Origin: Dysosmobacter sp.
GTDB lineage: Bacteria > Bacillota > Clostridia > Oscillospirales > Oscillospiraceae
DNA: 64,000 nucleotides
Direction of reading: 5' to 3'
Assembly (NCBI GenBank): GCA_022778785.1
Contig: JALFSO010000018.1
Span: 1-64,000 of the forward strand
Made by a program: the position numbers and the translations under genes. The notes beneath the pieces are model-generated. The model was not told where the DNA came from, made no database searches, and saw only the letters and a list, made by a program, of their open reading frames with translations. Positions 17,852-25,852 of the stretch are shown here, piece by piece (position 1 is the first letter of the stretch; each line of letters opens with the position of its first letter).

Positions 17852-19088
17852 ATGAAGAAATTATCCCTTGGCAAGAAGATCCTCATCGGCATCGTCATCG
17901 GTCTCGCTATCGGCTTTATCTCTCCGCAGGCGGCGGAAATGCTGTCTCCCCTGGGCAGCATCTTCCTGAGAATGCTGAAGATGCTCATCGTTCCTCTGGT
18001 GTTCTTCAGCATCACCAGCGGCGTTTGCAAGATGGGCGACGCGAAGCAGCTCCCGTACCGTGGGTCTGCGGTTCGTGCTGTACATCGTCATCACCTCCGG
18101 CCTCTGCTCCATCATCGGCATTGCGGCGGCGTTCCTCGTCAACCTCGGCAGCGGCACCACGGAGTTCCTGGACCCCTCCGCTCAGGTGGACAGCGTGAAT
18201 TACAACTTCATTGACAATGTGGTCTCCTGGTTCCCGGACAACGTGGTCCAGGCCATGGCCAACGCCAATATGCTCCAGATCATCATCTTCTCCCTGTTCC
18301 TGGGCGTGGCCCTGCTGTATCTGGGCGAGCGGGTCTCCAGACTGGTCCACATCATCGACGAGGCCAGCGAAACCATGCTGAAGATCACGGAATTCGTCAT
18401 GGCCTTCTCTCCCATCGGTATCGCCTCCCTGATGGCCACCATGGTCAGCACCATCAGCTCCGCCACCATGAAGGAAGTCATCAGCTTCCTGATCACCGAC
18501 AATATCTGCGCCGTGCTGATCCTGTTCGTCCTGTATCCTCTACTGATACAGCTCTTCGCCAAGCTGAACGGCGTCCGCTTCATGAAGAAGATCACGGAGC
18601 CCATGCTGGTGGCCATCTCCACCACCTCCTCCGCGGCCACTCTGCCGGTCTCCATCCGCACCGCTGAGGAGAAGCTGGGCGTTCCCGAGAATATCTACGG
18701 CTTCACCCTGCCTCTGGGCAACACCTGCGGCATGAACGGCTTCGCCCTGTTCATCGGCCTGTTCTGCGTCTTCTCCTCTCATCTTTACGGCTTTGACATC
18801 TCCTTCGGCCGCATCGCCCAGTTCGTGTTCCTGGGCATCATCCTCTCCATCGGCGCCGCCGGCGTCAAGGGCGCAGGCGTGATCATGTCCACCGTGCTGC
18901 TGGAGGCACTGGGAATGCCTCTGTCCATGGTGCCTATCCTGGCCGCTATCTGGCCCACCATTGACCCCGCCCACACCGTTCTGAACAACGTCAGCGATCT
19001 CACCGGCACCACCATCATCGCCAGCCAGCTGGGCCGGCTGGATAAAGCTGTCTTCGACAGCAGCGCAAAGGGAAAGGAAGCAAAGTAA
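17852..19088 (+). pseudogene. Dicarboxylate/amino acid:cation symporter (DAACS/SLC1), frameshifted
   Basis: The N-terminal part (MKKLSLGKKI to GDAKQL) starts at 17852. The rest, from TVGLRFVLYIVITS to the end, is in another frame to 19088. The break lies in the CCC run near 18052-18054; one base less restores a full protein of about 411 residues. The family motifs are present: SSAATLPVS, NTCGMNG and the DLTGTT region. DAACS proteins import glutamate, aspartate or C4-dicarboxylates with Na+ or H+. It overlaps the aminotransferase by one base (TAATG). The lesion may be an assembly error, since the rest of the gene is well kept. Confidence 0.87.
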
Positions 19089-20260
19089 TGCTGCAATTCA
19101 ATCAGGAGATCCTAGGGCTCCAGCCCTCCAAATCCATGACCTTCATGGCAAAGGCCCGGCAGCTCCAGGCGGCGGACCCGGAGGTCGTCAATCTCTCCGG
19201 CGGCGAGCCTGACTTCGATACCCCCCAGAAGATCCGGGAGGAGCTGTACCGCCAGGTGGCCGCAGGCTACACCCACTACACCGTCGGCGCCGGTCTGCCG
19301 GAGTTGCGGGCGCGCATCGTGAAAAAGCTGAAAGAGGAGAATGGCTGCGACTATTCTCCGGAGGGCGTCGTGGTGACGCCGGGCGGAAAGTTCGCCGTCT
19401 ATCTGGCGGTGCGGACGTTCGTCAACGCTGGAGATGAGGTCATGTACCTGGAGCCTGCCTGGGTCTCCTATCCCTCCATCATTGAGGCCTCCGGCGGCAA
19501 GCCGGTGCCCGTCCGGCTGTCCCGGAAGGACAACTACCGTATCACCCTGGAGCAGCTGGAGCAGTTCGTCACAGACCGGACGAAAATGCTCATCATCAAC
19601 TACCCCAACAACCCCACCGGCCGGACCCTGACCCGGAGTGAGGCGGATGTGCTGAAGCAGTTCCTGCTGCGCCATCCCAATCTGGTGCTTCTGGCGGACG
19701 AGATCTATGAGCGCATCACCTACACCGGCCATGAGAACGTCAGTATGGGCTCCTATCCCTCTGTGGCGGACCGGGTCATCACCATGAACGGCTTCTCCAA
19801 GAGCGTGGCCATGACCGGCTGGCGCATCGGCTATCTGGCCACCACGCCGGAGATCAAGGCGGTGATGTACAAGCTGTTCCAGCACACCGTCACCTGCGTC
19901 AGCGGCTTCATCCAGAAGGCCGCCGTGGTGGCGCTGGACTGCACGGAAGAGATTGAGGAGATGCGCCAGAGCTATGAGCGCCGCCGCGATCTGTTCGTCA
20001 ACGGCCTCAACGCCATTGAGGGCGTGGAGTGCAGCATCCCCGAGGGCGCCTTCTACGCCTGGGTGAAGTTCGACATCCCCGGCATGGACTCTGAGGGCGT
20101 CTGCGACTACATCCTCAAAAACGCCAAGGTTGTGGGCGTACCGGGCGTCGCCTACGGCACCGACGACAGCTGCGTCCGGTTCTCCTTCGCCGCCAGCGAG
20201 GAGGATCTGAAGCGGGCGCTGACCCAGATCCGGGCCGCCATGAGCCGGATCCAACGATAA
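19088..20260 (+). CDS. Class I/II PLP aminotransferase (aspartate-type)
   Basis: This 390-residue fold-type I aminotransferase has NLSGGEPDFDTP (35-46), NYPNNPTG (171-178), the aspartate that binds the pyridine N in LLADEIYERI (201-210), and the PLP lysine Lys238 in GFSKSVAMTGWRIG. It most resembles subgroup I-gamma aspartate or aromatic aminotransferases. It is translationally coupled to the symporter upstream and followed 17 bases later by an RraA-like gene. The likely substrate is the amino acid imported by the symporter, giving a 2-oxo acid. Confidence 0.94.
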   Translation: MLQFNQEILGLQPSKSMTFMAKARQLQAADPEVVNLSGGEPDFDTPQKIREELYRQVAAGYTHYTVGAGLPELRARIVKKLKEENGCDYSPEGVVVTPGGKFAVYLAVRTFVNAGDEVMYLEPAWVSYPSIIEASGGKPVPVRLSRKDNYRITLEQLEQFVTDRTKMLIINYPNNPTGRTLTRSEADVLKQFLLRHPNLVLLADEIYERITYTGHENVSMGSYPSVADRVITMNGFSKSVAMTGWRIGYLATTPEIKAVMYKLFQHTVTCVSGFIQKAAVVALDCTEEIEEMRQSYERRRDLFVNGLNAIEGVECSIPEGAFYAWVKFDIPGMDSEGVCDYILKNAKVVGVPGVAYGTDDSCVRFSFAASEEDLKRALTQIRAAMSRIQR

Positions 20261-20277
20261 TTGGAGGCAGAACAAGC

Positions 20278-20958
20278 ATGAGCAAGGGCAATCTGATCAT
20301 TGAGAATATCCAGCGTCCCGCCAGGGAGCTGGTGCAGCGGTTTGCGGACATCCCGGTGGCCAACATCGACGACTGCATGGGCCGTACCGCGGCCATGAAC
20401 TACCGCATCCGTCCCATGAACCGCAGCAAGCTGCTGGGAACGGCGTTCACCATCAAGGTGCCCGAGGGGGATAACCTGATGTTCCACAAGGCTATGGACA
20501 TGGCCCAGCCCGGCGACGTGTTCGTCATCGACGCCGGCGGCAGCGCCAGCCGTTCCATCTTCGGTGAGCTGATGGTGACCTACTGCCGCAGCCGCGGCGT
20601 GGCGGGCATCGTGGTGGACGGTAGCATCCGGGACTCCGAGGCCATCGGCCAGATGGAGGACTTCCCGGTCTACGCCATCGGCGTCACCCCCAACGGCCCC
20701 TATAAGAACGGCCCCGGCGAGATCAACACGCCGGTAACGGTGGGCGGCATCGTGGTGCGTCCCGGCGATATCCTGGTGGGCGACGCCGACGGCGTCATCG
20801 TCATCCGCCCGGAGGACGCGGAGGCCATCGCGGCCGCCGCTGAAAAGGTGGTCGTCACCGAGGAGGGCATCATGAAGGACATCGTGGAGCACGGCACCTA
20901 TGTGCGTCCCTGGGTGGACAAGAAGCTCCAGGAGATCGGCACCGAGATCGCAAGATAA
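20278..20958 (+). CDS. RraA-like aldolase/decarboxylase
   Basis: This 226-residue protein is of the RraA/HMG aldolase fold, with VIDAGGSASRSIFGELM near residue 84 and VVDGSIRDS at 112-120. Arg118-Asp119 correspond to the catalytic Arg-Asp of HMG/CHA aldolases, and GDADGVIVI follows. Family members cleave 4-hydroxy-4-methyl-2-oxoglutarate to pyruvate and decarboxylate oxaloacetate. True RraA proteins bind RNase E, but gene context favours catabolism: it follows an aminotransferase that could supply its 2-oxo acid. The ribosome site is GGAGG. Confidence 0.88.
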   Translation: MSKGNLIIENIQRPARELVQRFADIPVANIDDCMGRTAAMNYRIRPMNRSKLLGTAFTIKVPEGDNLMFHKAMDMAQPGDVFVIDAGGSASRSIFGELMVTYCRSRGVAGIVVDGSIRDSEAIGQMEDFPVYAIGVTPNGPYKNGPGEINTPVTVGGIVVRPGDILVGDADGVIVIRPEDAEAIAAAAEKVVVTEEGIMKDIVEHGTYVRPWVDKKLQEIGTEIAR

Positions 20959-20998
20959 CGTCTCTCCCTTCTCTTCCGGGCCTTGCGCCCAGGCAGAA

Positions 20999-21034
20999 AA
21001 TGCCGCCCCGAAGCAGCTGCTTCGGGGCGGCATT
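20999..21034. terminator. Terminator between convergent genes
   Basis: A perfect 36-base palindrome with 18-bp arms lies between rraA-like and the sugar kinase. The T-tract is short and better on the minus strand. Confidence 0.7.
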
Positions 21035-21044
21035 GCGCTATCTG

Positions 21045-22004
21045 TCAAAATGTATGCATCCGTGCCAGCACATTCTCCAGATCCGGGATGCTGGAGATGC
21101 CGCCGGAGCGCTCCGTGGACAGGCTGGCGGCAGTGGAGGCGAACCGCGCCACTTCCTCCAGCTCCTGCTCCGTCAGATCCGCCGGGGCTTTGCCCAGCGT
21201 CAGCAGACGGCTGAGAGCGGCGCCGCCGAAGATATCCCCCGCTCCGGTGCTGTCCACCGGGCGGACAGGCGGGCAGTACATCCGGCAGGACGCGGAGGCG
21301 TTCTTGAGATAGCAGCCCTTCTCTCCCAGCGTCACCATGGTCAGCTGGACGCCGTACTCCTCCAACAGGCGATCTGCACCCTCCTCCGGGCCGCAGTTCC
21401 ACAAAAACCGGATCTCCTCGCCGTTGATCTTCACCACGTCGGCCTGGCTGATCCCCCACAGGATCTGCTTCCGGGCCTCGTCCAGAGACGTCCAAAGAGG
21501 ACGGCGGAGATTGGGGTCGCAGGTGATGAGCTTGCCCCGCTGCCGGGCGTAGGCCACCGCCTCACGGGTGGCCGTTCTGGCAGGCTCATCGGTAAGGCTC
21601 AGACTTCCGAAGTGGAAGACCCGGGCCTGATCAATGAGGGACAGGTCCAGTTCCTCCAGACGCAGGCAGGTATCCGCTCCGGGCTTCCGCGCGAAACTGA
21701 AGGACCGGTTCCCCTGCCCGTCCAGCGTCACAAAGGCCAGGGTGGTGAACACTGACGGATCCGTCAGGACGCCGCTGGTGTCCACGCCCGCCTGCCGCAG
21801 GGTCTCCAGCAGCAGAGAGCCAAAATGATCGGCGCCCACCTTCCCCAGCAGGGCGGTGCCGGCGCCGTAGCGGCTCAGCGCCGCCAGAAAATTGCTGGGT
21901 GCCCCGCCCGGATGGCCAGCCATGGTGGGGTATCCGTTTTGATCCGTGCCCAGGGCGGTGAAATCCACCAGCAGTTCCCCTAGAGCAACCACATCCAAAG
22001 TCAT
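21045..22004 (-). CDS. PfkB-family carbohydrate kinase (fructokinase-like)
   Basis: This 319-residue ribokinase-family enzyme has the N-terminal ALGELLVDF and GGAPSNFLAALSR (PfkB signature 1) and the catalytic DSTGAGDIFGGA near residue 250. The likely reaction is ATP-dependent phosphorylation of fructose or a related keto sugar; the FARKPGAD stretch is usual in fructokinases. It is convergent with the RraA-like operon and has its own promoter with an embedded palindrome, so it is regulated on its own. Confidence 0.92.
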   Translation of the reverse strand: MTLDVVALGELLVDFTALGTDQNGYPTMAGHPGGAPSNFLAALSRYGAGTALLGKVGADHFGSLLLETLRQAGVDTSGVLTDPSVFTTLAFVTLDGQGNRSFSFARKPGADTCLRLEELDLSLIDQARVFHFGSLSLTDEPARTATREAVAYARQRGKLITCDPNLRRPLWTSLDEARKQILWGISQADVVKINGEEIRFLWNCGPEEGADRLLEEYGVQLTMVTLGEKGCYLKNASASCRMYCPPVRPVDSTGAGDIFGGAALSRLLTLGKAPADLTEQELEEVARFASTAASLSTERSGGISSIPDLENVLARMHTF

Positions 22005-22111
22005 GTCTCCTCCTCATTCGGACGCCTTCCGGATAGACGGCATCCCCGGCCTCCCGCCGGTCGGAACCAGAAACGCTATGGCCTCTGCTATAATTAAACG
22101 ATTTCCTCCAT

Positions 22112-22140
22112 ATTATATCGCAAATATTGCGTAATCGCAA
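22112..22140 (-). promoter_or_regulatory. Promoter of the PfkB kinase gene with spacer palindrome
   Basis: On the minus strand TTGCGA, a 17-base spacer and TATAAT. The palindrome CGCAA-ATA-TTGCG (22119-22131) fills the spacer, as in a repressor-controlled promoter. The leader to the ATG is about 100 bases. Confidence 0.6.
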
Positions 22141-22199
22141 CACCCAATATCAATGTTCCCATTCATTTCACAGCGCGGCCCGCAGACGGACCCATCCCG

Positions 22200-22841
22200 T
22201 CAGCCGAACCGCTGCCGCAGGCCCTCCCACAGCTCGATGGATTTGAATTTCAGCACGTAGCCCCGGCTCTCCTCCGTCAGGAGGCTCACGTCGCCGCCGT
22301 CCAGTCCGGCGGCCATGGCGGTCTGGGCCACGTCAGTGGTGGTCTGGGCACACAGGGGCGGAAATACCACGCACCACCAGTTGTGCCCCTCCCCCGCCCC
22401 GATGACCAGCCGCAGAGCCAGATACTCTCCGGCTGGCAGGGTGAAGCCGTCGTATTCCCGGGTGGGAAAGGCGGCGTCAGTCAGCTCCGCCGTGACATCG
22501 TAGTCATAACCCTGGGCGGCCACCGTCTCCAGTGCGATCTCCCGCAGCTCCGGAAGAGCCTCCCGCAGATCCTCCTCCGCCGCGCTTCGGTCATGGGCGC
22601 GCTCCAGGATCTCCTCCGCCCGCTCCAGAACGGCGTCCCGGACCTGGAGCTTCAGGGCCTGGTCCTCCTCCGAGTCTGAATTTGCCAGGATGTGGAGCCG
22701 CACCACCTTGTCCGCCAGCACTTGCTGGCTTCGGATGGACCACATCCCCCAGATCAGCGCGGCCAGCAGGCCGATGAGCAGCGCAAGCTCCAGACGCTTC
22801 CAGCGCCGCGACGTCTTTGCCGTATTGTTGGTATCTGTCAT
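22200..22841 (-). CDS. spoIIR: Stage II sporulation protein R
   Basis: This 213-residue protein has an N-terminal membrane helix or signal (about 16-34) and the SpoIIR core: VVRLHILANSDSEEDQALKL, then LPAGEYLALRLVIGAGEG and NWWCVVFPPLC. In Bacillus it is made in the forespore under sigma F and signals across the septum for SpoIIGA to process pro-sigma E. Its presence supports a sporulating host. It stands alone here, downstream of nothing in its own direction. Confidence 0.96.
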   Translation of the reverse strand: MTDTNNTAKTSRRWKRLELALLIGLLAALIWGMWSIRSQQVLADKVVRLHILANSDSEEDQALKLQVRDAVLERAEEILERAHDRSAAEEDLREALPELREIALETVAAQGYDYDVTAELTDAAFPTREYDGFTLPAGEYLALRLVIGAGEGHNWWCVVFPPLCAQTTTDVAQTAMAAGLDGGDVSLLTEESRGYVLKFKSIELWEGLRQRFG

Positions 22842-22956
22842 AAAAACCTCCGTGCGCCGCCGGGCGCTTTTCCGAAAGCGGTGGCCCGGCTATGTATCCG
22901 CTTCTTTCCAGAGTTTGGACAGAATGGACGATTTTTATACAGGATCCCGGCATACG

Positions 22957-22987
22957 AAAACCCTCCCCGGAAGTTCTCCGGGGAGGG
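22957..22987 (-). terminator. Terminator of infC-rpmI-rplT
   Basis: Eleven-bp perfect arms (22961-22971 with 22977-22987) are followed on the minus strand by TTTTC. Confidence 0.8.
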
Positions 22988-23005
22988 ATCTGCGTCAACA
23001 GAAAA

Positions 23006-23356
23006 TCAGGCCTTCTTGGCGATCTCGGTCAGCTGGGTGAAAGCGGCGGCATCGTTGACGGCCATCTCGGCCAGCATCTTGCGGTTGATGGCGATACCGG
23101 CGACCTTCAGGCCGTGCATGAAGGTGGAGTAGTTCATGCCGTTCAGCTTGCAGGCGGCGGAGATACGGGTGATCCACAGGGAGCGGAAATCACGCTTCTT
23201 CAGGCGGCGGCCGGCATAGGCGTAAACGCCGGACTTCATGACCGCCTCGTTGGCGATTCTGAAGTGCTTGGACTTGTCGCCCCAGTAGCCCTTGGCCAGC
23301 TTCAGGGTCTTATTTCTTCTCTTGCGCGACATCATCGCGCCTTTCACTCTTGCCAT
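23006..23356 (-). CDS. rplT: 50S ribosomal protein L20
   Basis: This 116-residue protein is full length, with the basic N terminus [15 protein letters not shown] and the globular C terminus [15 protein letters not shown]20 is an early assembly protein that binds 23S rRNA. In Firmicutes it also represses the infC-rpmI-rplT operon by binding the mRNA leader. It is the last gene of that operon here. Confidence 0.98.
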   Translation of the reverse strand: MARVKGAMMSRKRRNKTLKLAKGYWGDKSKHFRIANEAVMKSGVYAYAGRRLKKRDFRSLWITRISAACKLNGMNYSTFMHGLKVAGIAINRKMLAEMAVNDAAAFTQLTEIAKKA

Positions 23357-23392
23357 TTTCGATTATCCTCCTATTCTAAAACGTCTCGTAGC

Positions 23393-23590
23393 TTACTTGT
23401 AGGGAATCATCTTGCGGACGGCCTCCACGTTGGTGGCGTCGGCATAGCTGATGGCACGCAGGCGGCGAGTGCGTTTGGTGTCCTTCTTGGTGAGGATGTG
23501 GCTCTTGAAAGCCTTGGCGCGCTTGACCTTGCCGGTCTTGGTGAGGTTGAATCTCTTTTTGGCCCCGCTATGGGTCTTCAGCTTCGGCAT
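23393..23590 (-). CDS. rpmI: 50S ribosomal protein L35
   Basis: This 65-residue, very basic protein begins [17 protein letters not shown] as in the L35 family. It lies between infC and rplT, the conserved order. Confidence 0.98.
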   Translation of the reverse strand: MPKLKTHSGAKKRFNLTKTGKVKRAKAFKSHILTKKDTKRTRRLRAISYADATNVEAVRKMIPYK

Positions 23591-23634
23591 AATTGCAATC
23601 TCCTTCCGTTATTTGAAAACAATTGAATGTGGAT

Positions 23635-24153
23635 TTACTTGCCCGCCTTGGGAGCGAGGAAGATGGACATCATCCGTCCCTCCAGCTTCGGCGACTTCTC
23701 CAATGTTGCTGTTTCGGCACACTGTTCGGCAAACTTGGTCAGCAGGTCCCGGCCGATCTCGGTATGGGCCATCTCGCGGCCGCGGAAGCGGACAGAGACC
23801 TTGACGCGGTTGCCGTCGGCAATGAACTTCTGCGCATTCCGGAGCTTCGTGTTGAAATCGCCGATGTCGATGCCCGGAGACATGCGGACCTCTTTGATCT
23901 CCACAACGTGCTGGTTCTTTCTGGCTTCCTTCTCCCGCTTGCCCTGTTCAAACTTGAATTTACCGTAGTTCATCAGCTTGCACACAGGGGGCACAGCCTG
24001 CGGGGAGATCTTCACCAGGTCCAGACCCTTCTCATCGGCGATCCGCAGAGCGTCTGCGGAAGACATGATACCCAGCTGGGCGCCGTCGTCCCCGATCAGA
24101 CGGATTTCCTTGTCGCGGATGTCCTCATTCAGTTCATGCACTGCTTTACTAAT
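23635..24153 (-). CDS. infC: Translation initiation factor IF-3, AUU start
   Basis: This 172-residue protein has both IF3 domains (NEDIRDKEIRLIG, VPPVCKLMNYGKFKFEQ, KEVRMSPGIDIGDFNTK). The start is placed at ATT (24153-24151). It gives ISKAVHELNEDIRDK, the usual IF3 N terminus, and a GGAGGTG ribosome site lies ten bases upstream. The rare AUU start is the classic target of IF3 autoregulation: IF3 rejects AUU starts, so high IF3 lowers its own synthesis. The in-frame GTG at 24141 is a weaker alternative. Confidence 0.95.
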   Translation of the reverse strand: MSKAVHELNEDIRDKEIRLIGDDGAQLGIMSSADALRIADEKGLDLVKISPQAVPPVCKLMNYGKFKFEQGKREKEARKNQHVVEIKEVRMSPGIDIGDFNTKLRNAQKFIADGNRVKVSVRFRGREMAHTEIGRDLLTKFAEQCAETATLEKSPKLEGRMMSIFLAPKAGK

Positions 24154-24356
24154 GGTCGAAGCACCTCCATTCAGAATATGACAAAACGCGGATGCCGCAA
24201 CGGCATCCGCGTGATCTCACCGGACAGCACGCCCTGTCCGTCCACAGGACGGAGGGCGTCATGTCAACAAACCGCTCTTCGGCGGTCTGATCACCATGTA
24301 AACCTCTTTGCGATCGCTGGAGGTGAGGCGGATGCGTTCAGCCTGCTTTGTTTTGC
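24154..24356 (-). promoter_or_regulatory. Leader of infC-rpmI-rplT with attenuator hairpin
   Basis: This leader of about 200 bases has several hairpins. The last one is a near-perfect stem (about 24187-24211) followed on the minus strand by TTTTGTC, an intrinsic terminator just before the infC ribosome site. This matches the L20-controlled attenuation known upstream of infC in Bacillus; that L20 binds here is inferred. Confidence 0.65.
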
Positions 24357-24362
24357 TGAAAT

Positions 24363-24391
24363 AATATAGCACATGTTCTTCCCGGTGTCAA
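24363..24391 (-). promoter_or_regulatory. Promoter of infC-rpmI-rplT
   Basis: On the minus strand a perfect TTGACA, a 17-base spacer and TATATT. Confidence 0.8.
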
Positions 24392-24540
24392 TCATTTTTT
24401 GAAAAAACACGATAAAAATCAGTTTTTCCCGCGGCACGCCGGACGGCGGGATATTCCGCGCATAAACCGCCGCCGGCCCGGGCAGAATAGGGCCGTACTC
24501 AGGAGCTGAACCCTGATACTATGGAAAGGAAGCATGAGCT

Positions 24541-24681
24541 ATGCAGAACAACAATCAGCGCAACCAGAACCAGAACAACAATCAGAACAATAACCAGCGT
24601 CAGAACAACAACCAGAACCAGAAGGAAAATCAGAAGGAAAACCGCAAGCAGAACCAGGCCAACGACCAGCGGGACCGCTGA
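24541..24681 (+). CDS. Small Asn/Gln-rich peptide
   Basis: This predicted 46-residue peptide is almost entirely Asn, Gln, Lys, Arg and Glu (start MQNNNQRNQNQ, end QANDQRDR). It would be disordered and very hydrophilic. The ATG at 24541 follows GGAAAGGA by ten bases, and a hairpin (24686-24710) follows the stop. An overlapping frame from 24521 is longer but looks non-biological. Asn/Gln-rich small proteins occur among gamma-type spore proteins and coat proteins, so a spore role is possible, but I cannot name it. Confidence 0.6.
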   Translation: MQNNNQRNQNQNNNQNNNQRQNNNQNQKENQKENRKQNQANDQRDR

Positions 24682-24685
24682 ATCC

Positions 24686-24710
24686 ACGGCGGGGGCATTG
24701 CTCCCGCCGT
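24686..24710 (+). terminator. Hairpin after the Asn/Gln-rich gene
   Basis: Eight-bp arms (24686-24693 with 24703-24710); a T5 run follows only 12 bases later, so terminator strength is uncertain. Confidence 0.5.
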
Positions 24711-24863
24711 TACATATTGCCTTTTTCTCCCCCGTGTGATAAGCTGTCTCTGACAGAGGGAATTTCCTTGAAAAAACACGGTTCATCGAAAAACACAGAG
24801 CCGCCCTCTCTCTGTCCGAATGCTTGATCTGCGCCGTTGACAGGCAGACTGGGGGAATTTTTT

Positions 24864-25763
24864 ATGAAAAACCGGGGCAAGCTGCTGGGCTACATCTGCG
24901 CCCTGTTCACCGTGGTGGTGTGGGGTGCCACGTTCATCTCCACCAAGGTCCTTCTCCGATACTACACGCCCACCCAGATCATGCTGATCCGCTTCATTCT
25001 GGCGGAGGGCTTTCTGTGGCTGCTGCGGCCCCGGCGGCTCCGGCTGCAAAAGGGCGAGGAGGTCCTTTTCCTCCTGATGGGACTGTTCTCCAGTTCCCTG
25101 TATGCCCTGGCGGAGAACACCGCCCTCATGACCACCCAGGCCGCCAACGTCAGCATTCTGGTAGCCACCGCCCCCATTTTCACCGCCCTGATGGCCCATT
25201 TCACCACGGACGAGAAGTTCCACTCCGGTACGGTGATCGGGCTTCTGGTGGCCTTCGCCGGGGCCGTGCTGGTGGTGTTCAACGGCGCGTTTCTCCTGAA
25301 GCTGAATCCGAAGGGCGATCTTCTCTCGGTGCTGGCCGCCGTTTTCTGGTCCTGCTACTCCGTTCTGATGAAGCGGTTCACCGGACGGTACGACTCCCTG
25401 CTCATCAGCCGCCGCATCCTCTTCTGGGGCATGGTGACCGCCGTGCCCATGGTGCTGCTGGAGGGCGCGCCCCTACCGCTGGAGCCCCTGCTCCTGCCGG
25501 AGGTGATCCTGAACTACCTGTTTCTGGGCCTGTTGGGCAGCGCCGTGTGCTCCGTGTGCTGGAACGAGGCCTTTACCCAGCTGGGCGTGGTGGCCACCAA
25601 CAGCTTCCTCTACGCCGTGCCCTTCATCACCATTCTGGCGGCGGCGTTCTTCCTGGGGGAGCCCATCTCCCCGGTGGCCGTGGCAGGCGCGGTGCTCATC
25701 ACCCTGGGCGTGGCCGCCGCGGAGCGGCAGCCGAAGAAGCCCGGGACGCCCAGCCAGTCATGA
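24864..25763 (+). CDS. EamA/DMT family transporter
   Basis: This protein of 299 residues has ten predicted membrane helices in two EamA repeats, with the typical VVWGATFISTKVLL at the start of repeat 1 and LLSVLAAVFWSCYSVLMKR at the start of repeat 2. The family exports metabolites or amino acids; the substrate is unknown. The ATG at 24864 is used because GGGGGAA precedes it; the frame opens at 24837 without a ribosome site. A strong terminator follows. Confidence 0.9.
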   Translation: MKNRGKLLGYICALFTVVVWGATFISTKVLLRYYTPTQIMLIRFILAEGFLWLLRPRRLRLQKGEEVLFLLMGLFSSSLYALAENTALMTTQAANVSILVATAPIFTALMAHFTTDEKFHSGTVIGLLVAFAGAVLVVFNGAFLLKLNPKGDLLSVLAAVFWSCYSVLMKRFTGRYDSLLISRRILFWGMVTAVPMVLLEGAPLPLEPLLLPEVILNYLFLGLLGSAVCSVCWNEAFTQLGVVATNSFLYAVPFITILAAAFFLGEPISPVAVAGAVLITLGVAAAERQPKKPGTPSQS

Positions 25764-25792
25764 GCCGTCAGCTGAATCCAGCAGACAGAAAG

Positions 25793-25835
25793 ACCGGACG
25801 GTATCACGGAAATGTGATACCGCCCGGTTATTTTC
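25793..25835 (+). terminator. Terminator after the EamA transporter
   Basis: Fifteen-bp arms with one mismatch (25793-25807 with 25814-25828) are followed by TTATTTT. Confidence 0.85.
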
Positions 25836-25852
25836 GTTCCGGCGCCGCAGGC

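Noticed and set aside
24521..24739. A longer frame overlapping the Asn/Gln-rich peptide
   Set aside because: Its product is a Thr/Arg run caused by reading the repeat in another frame, and its start lies within the ribosome site.
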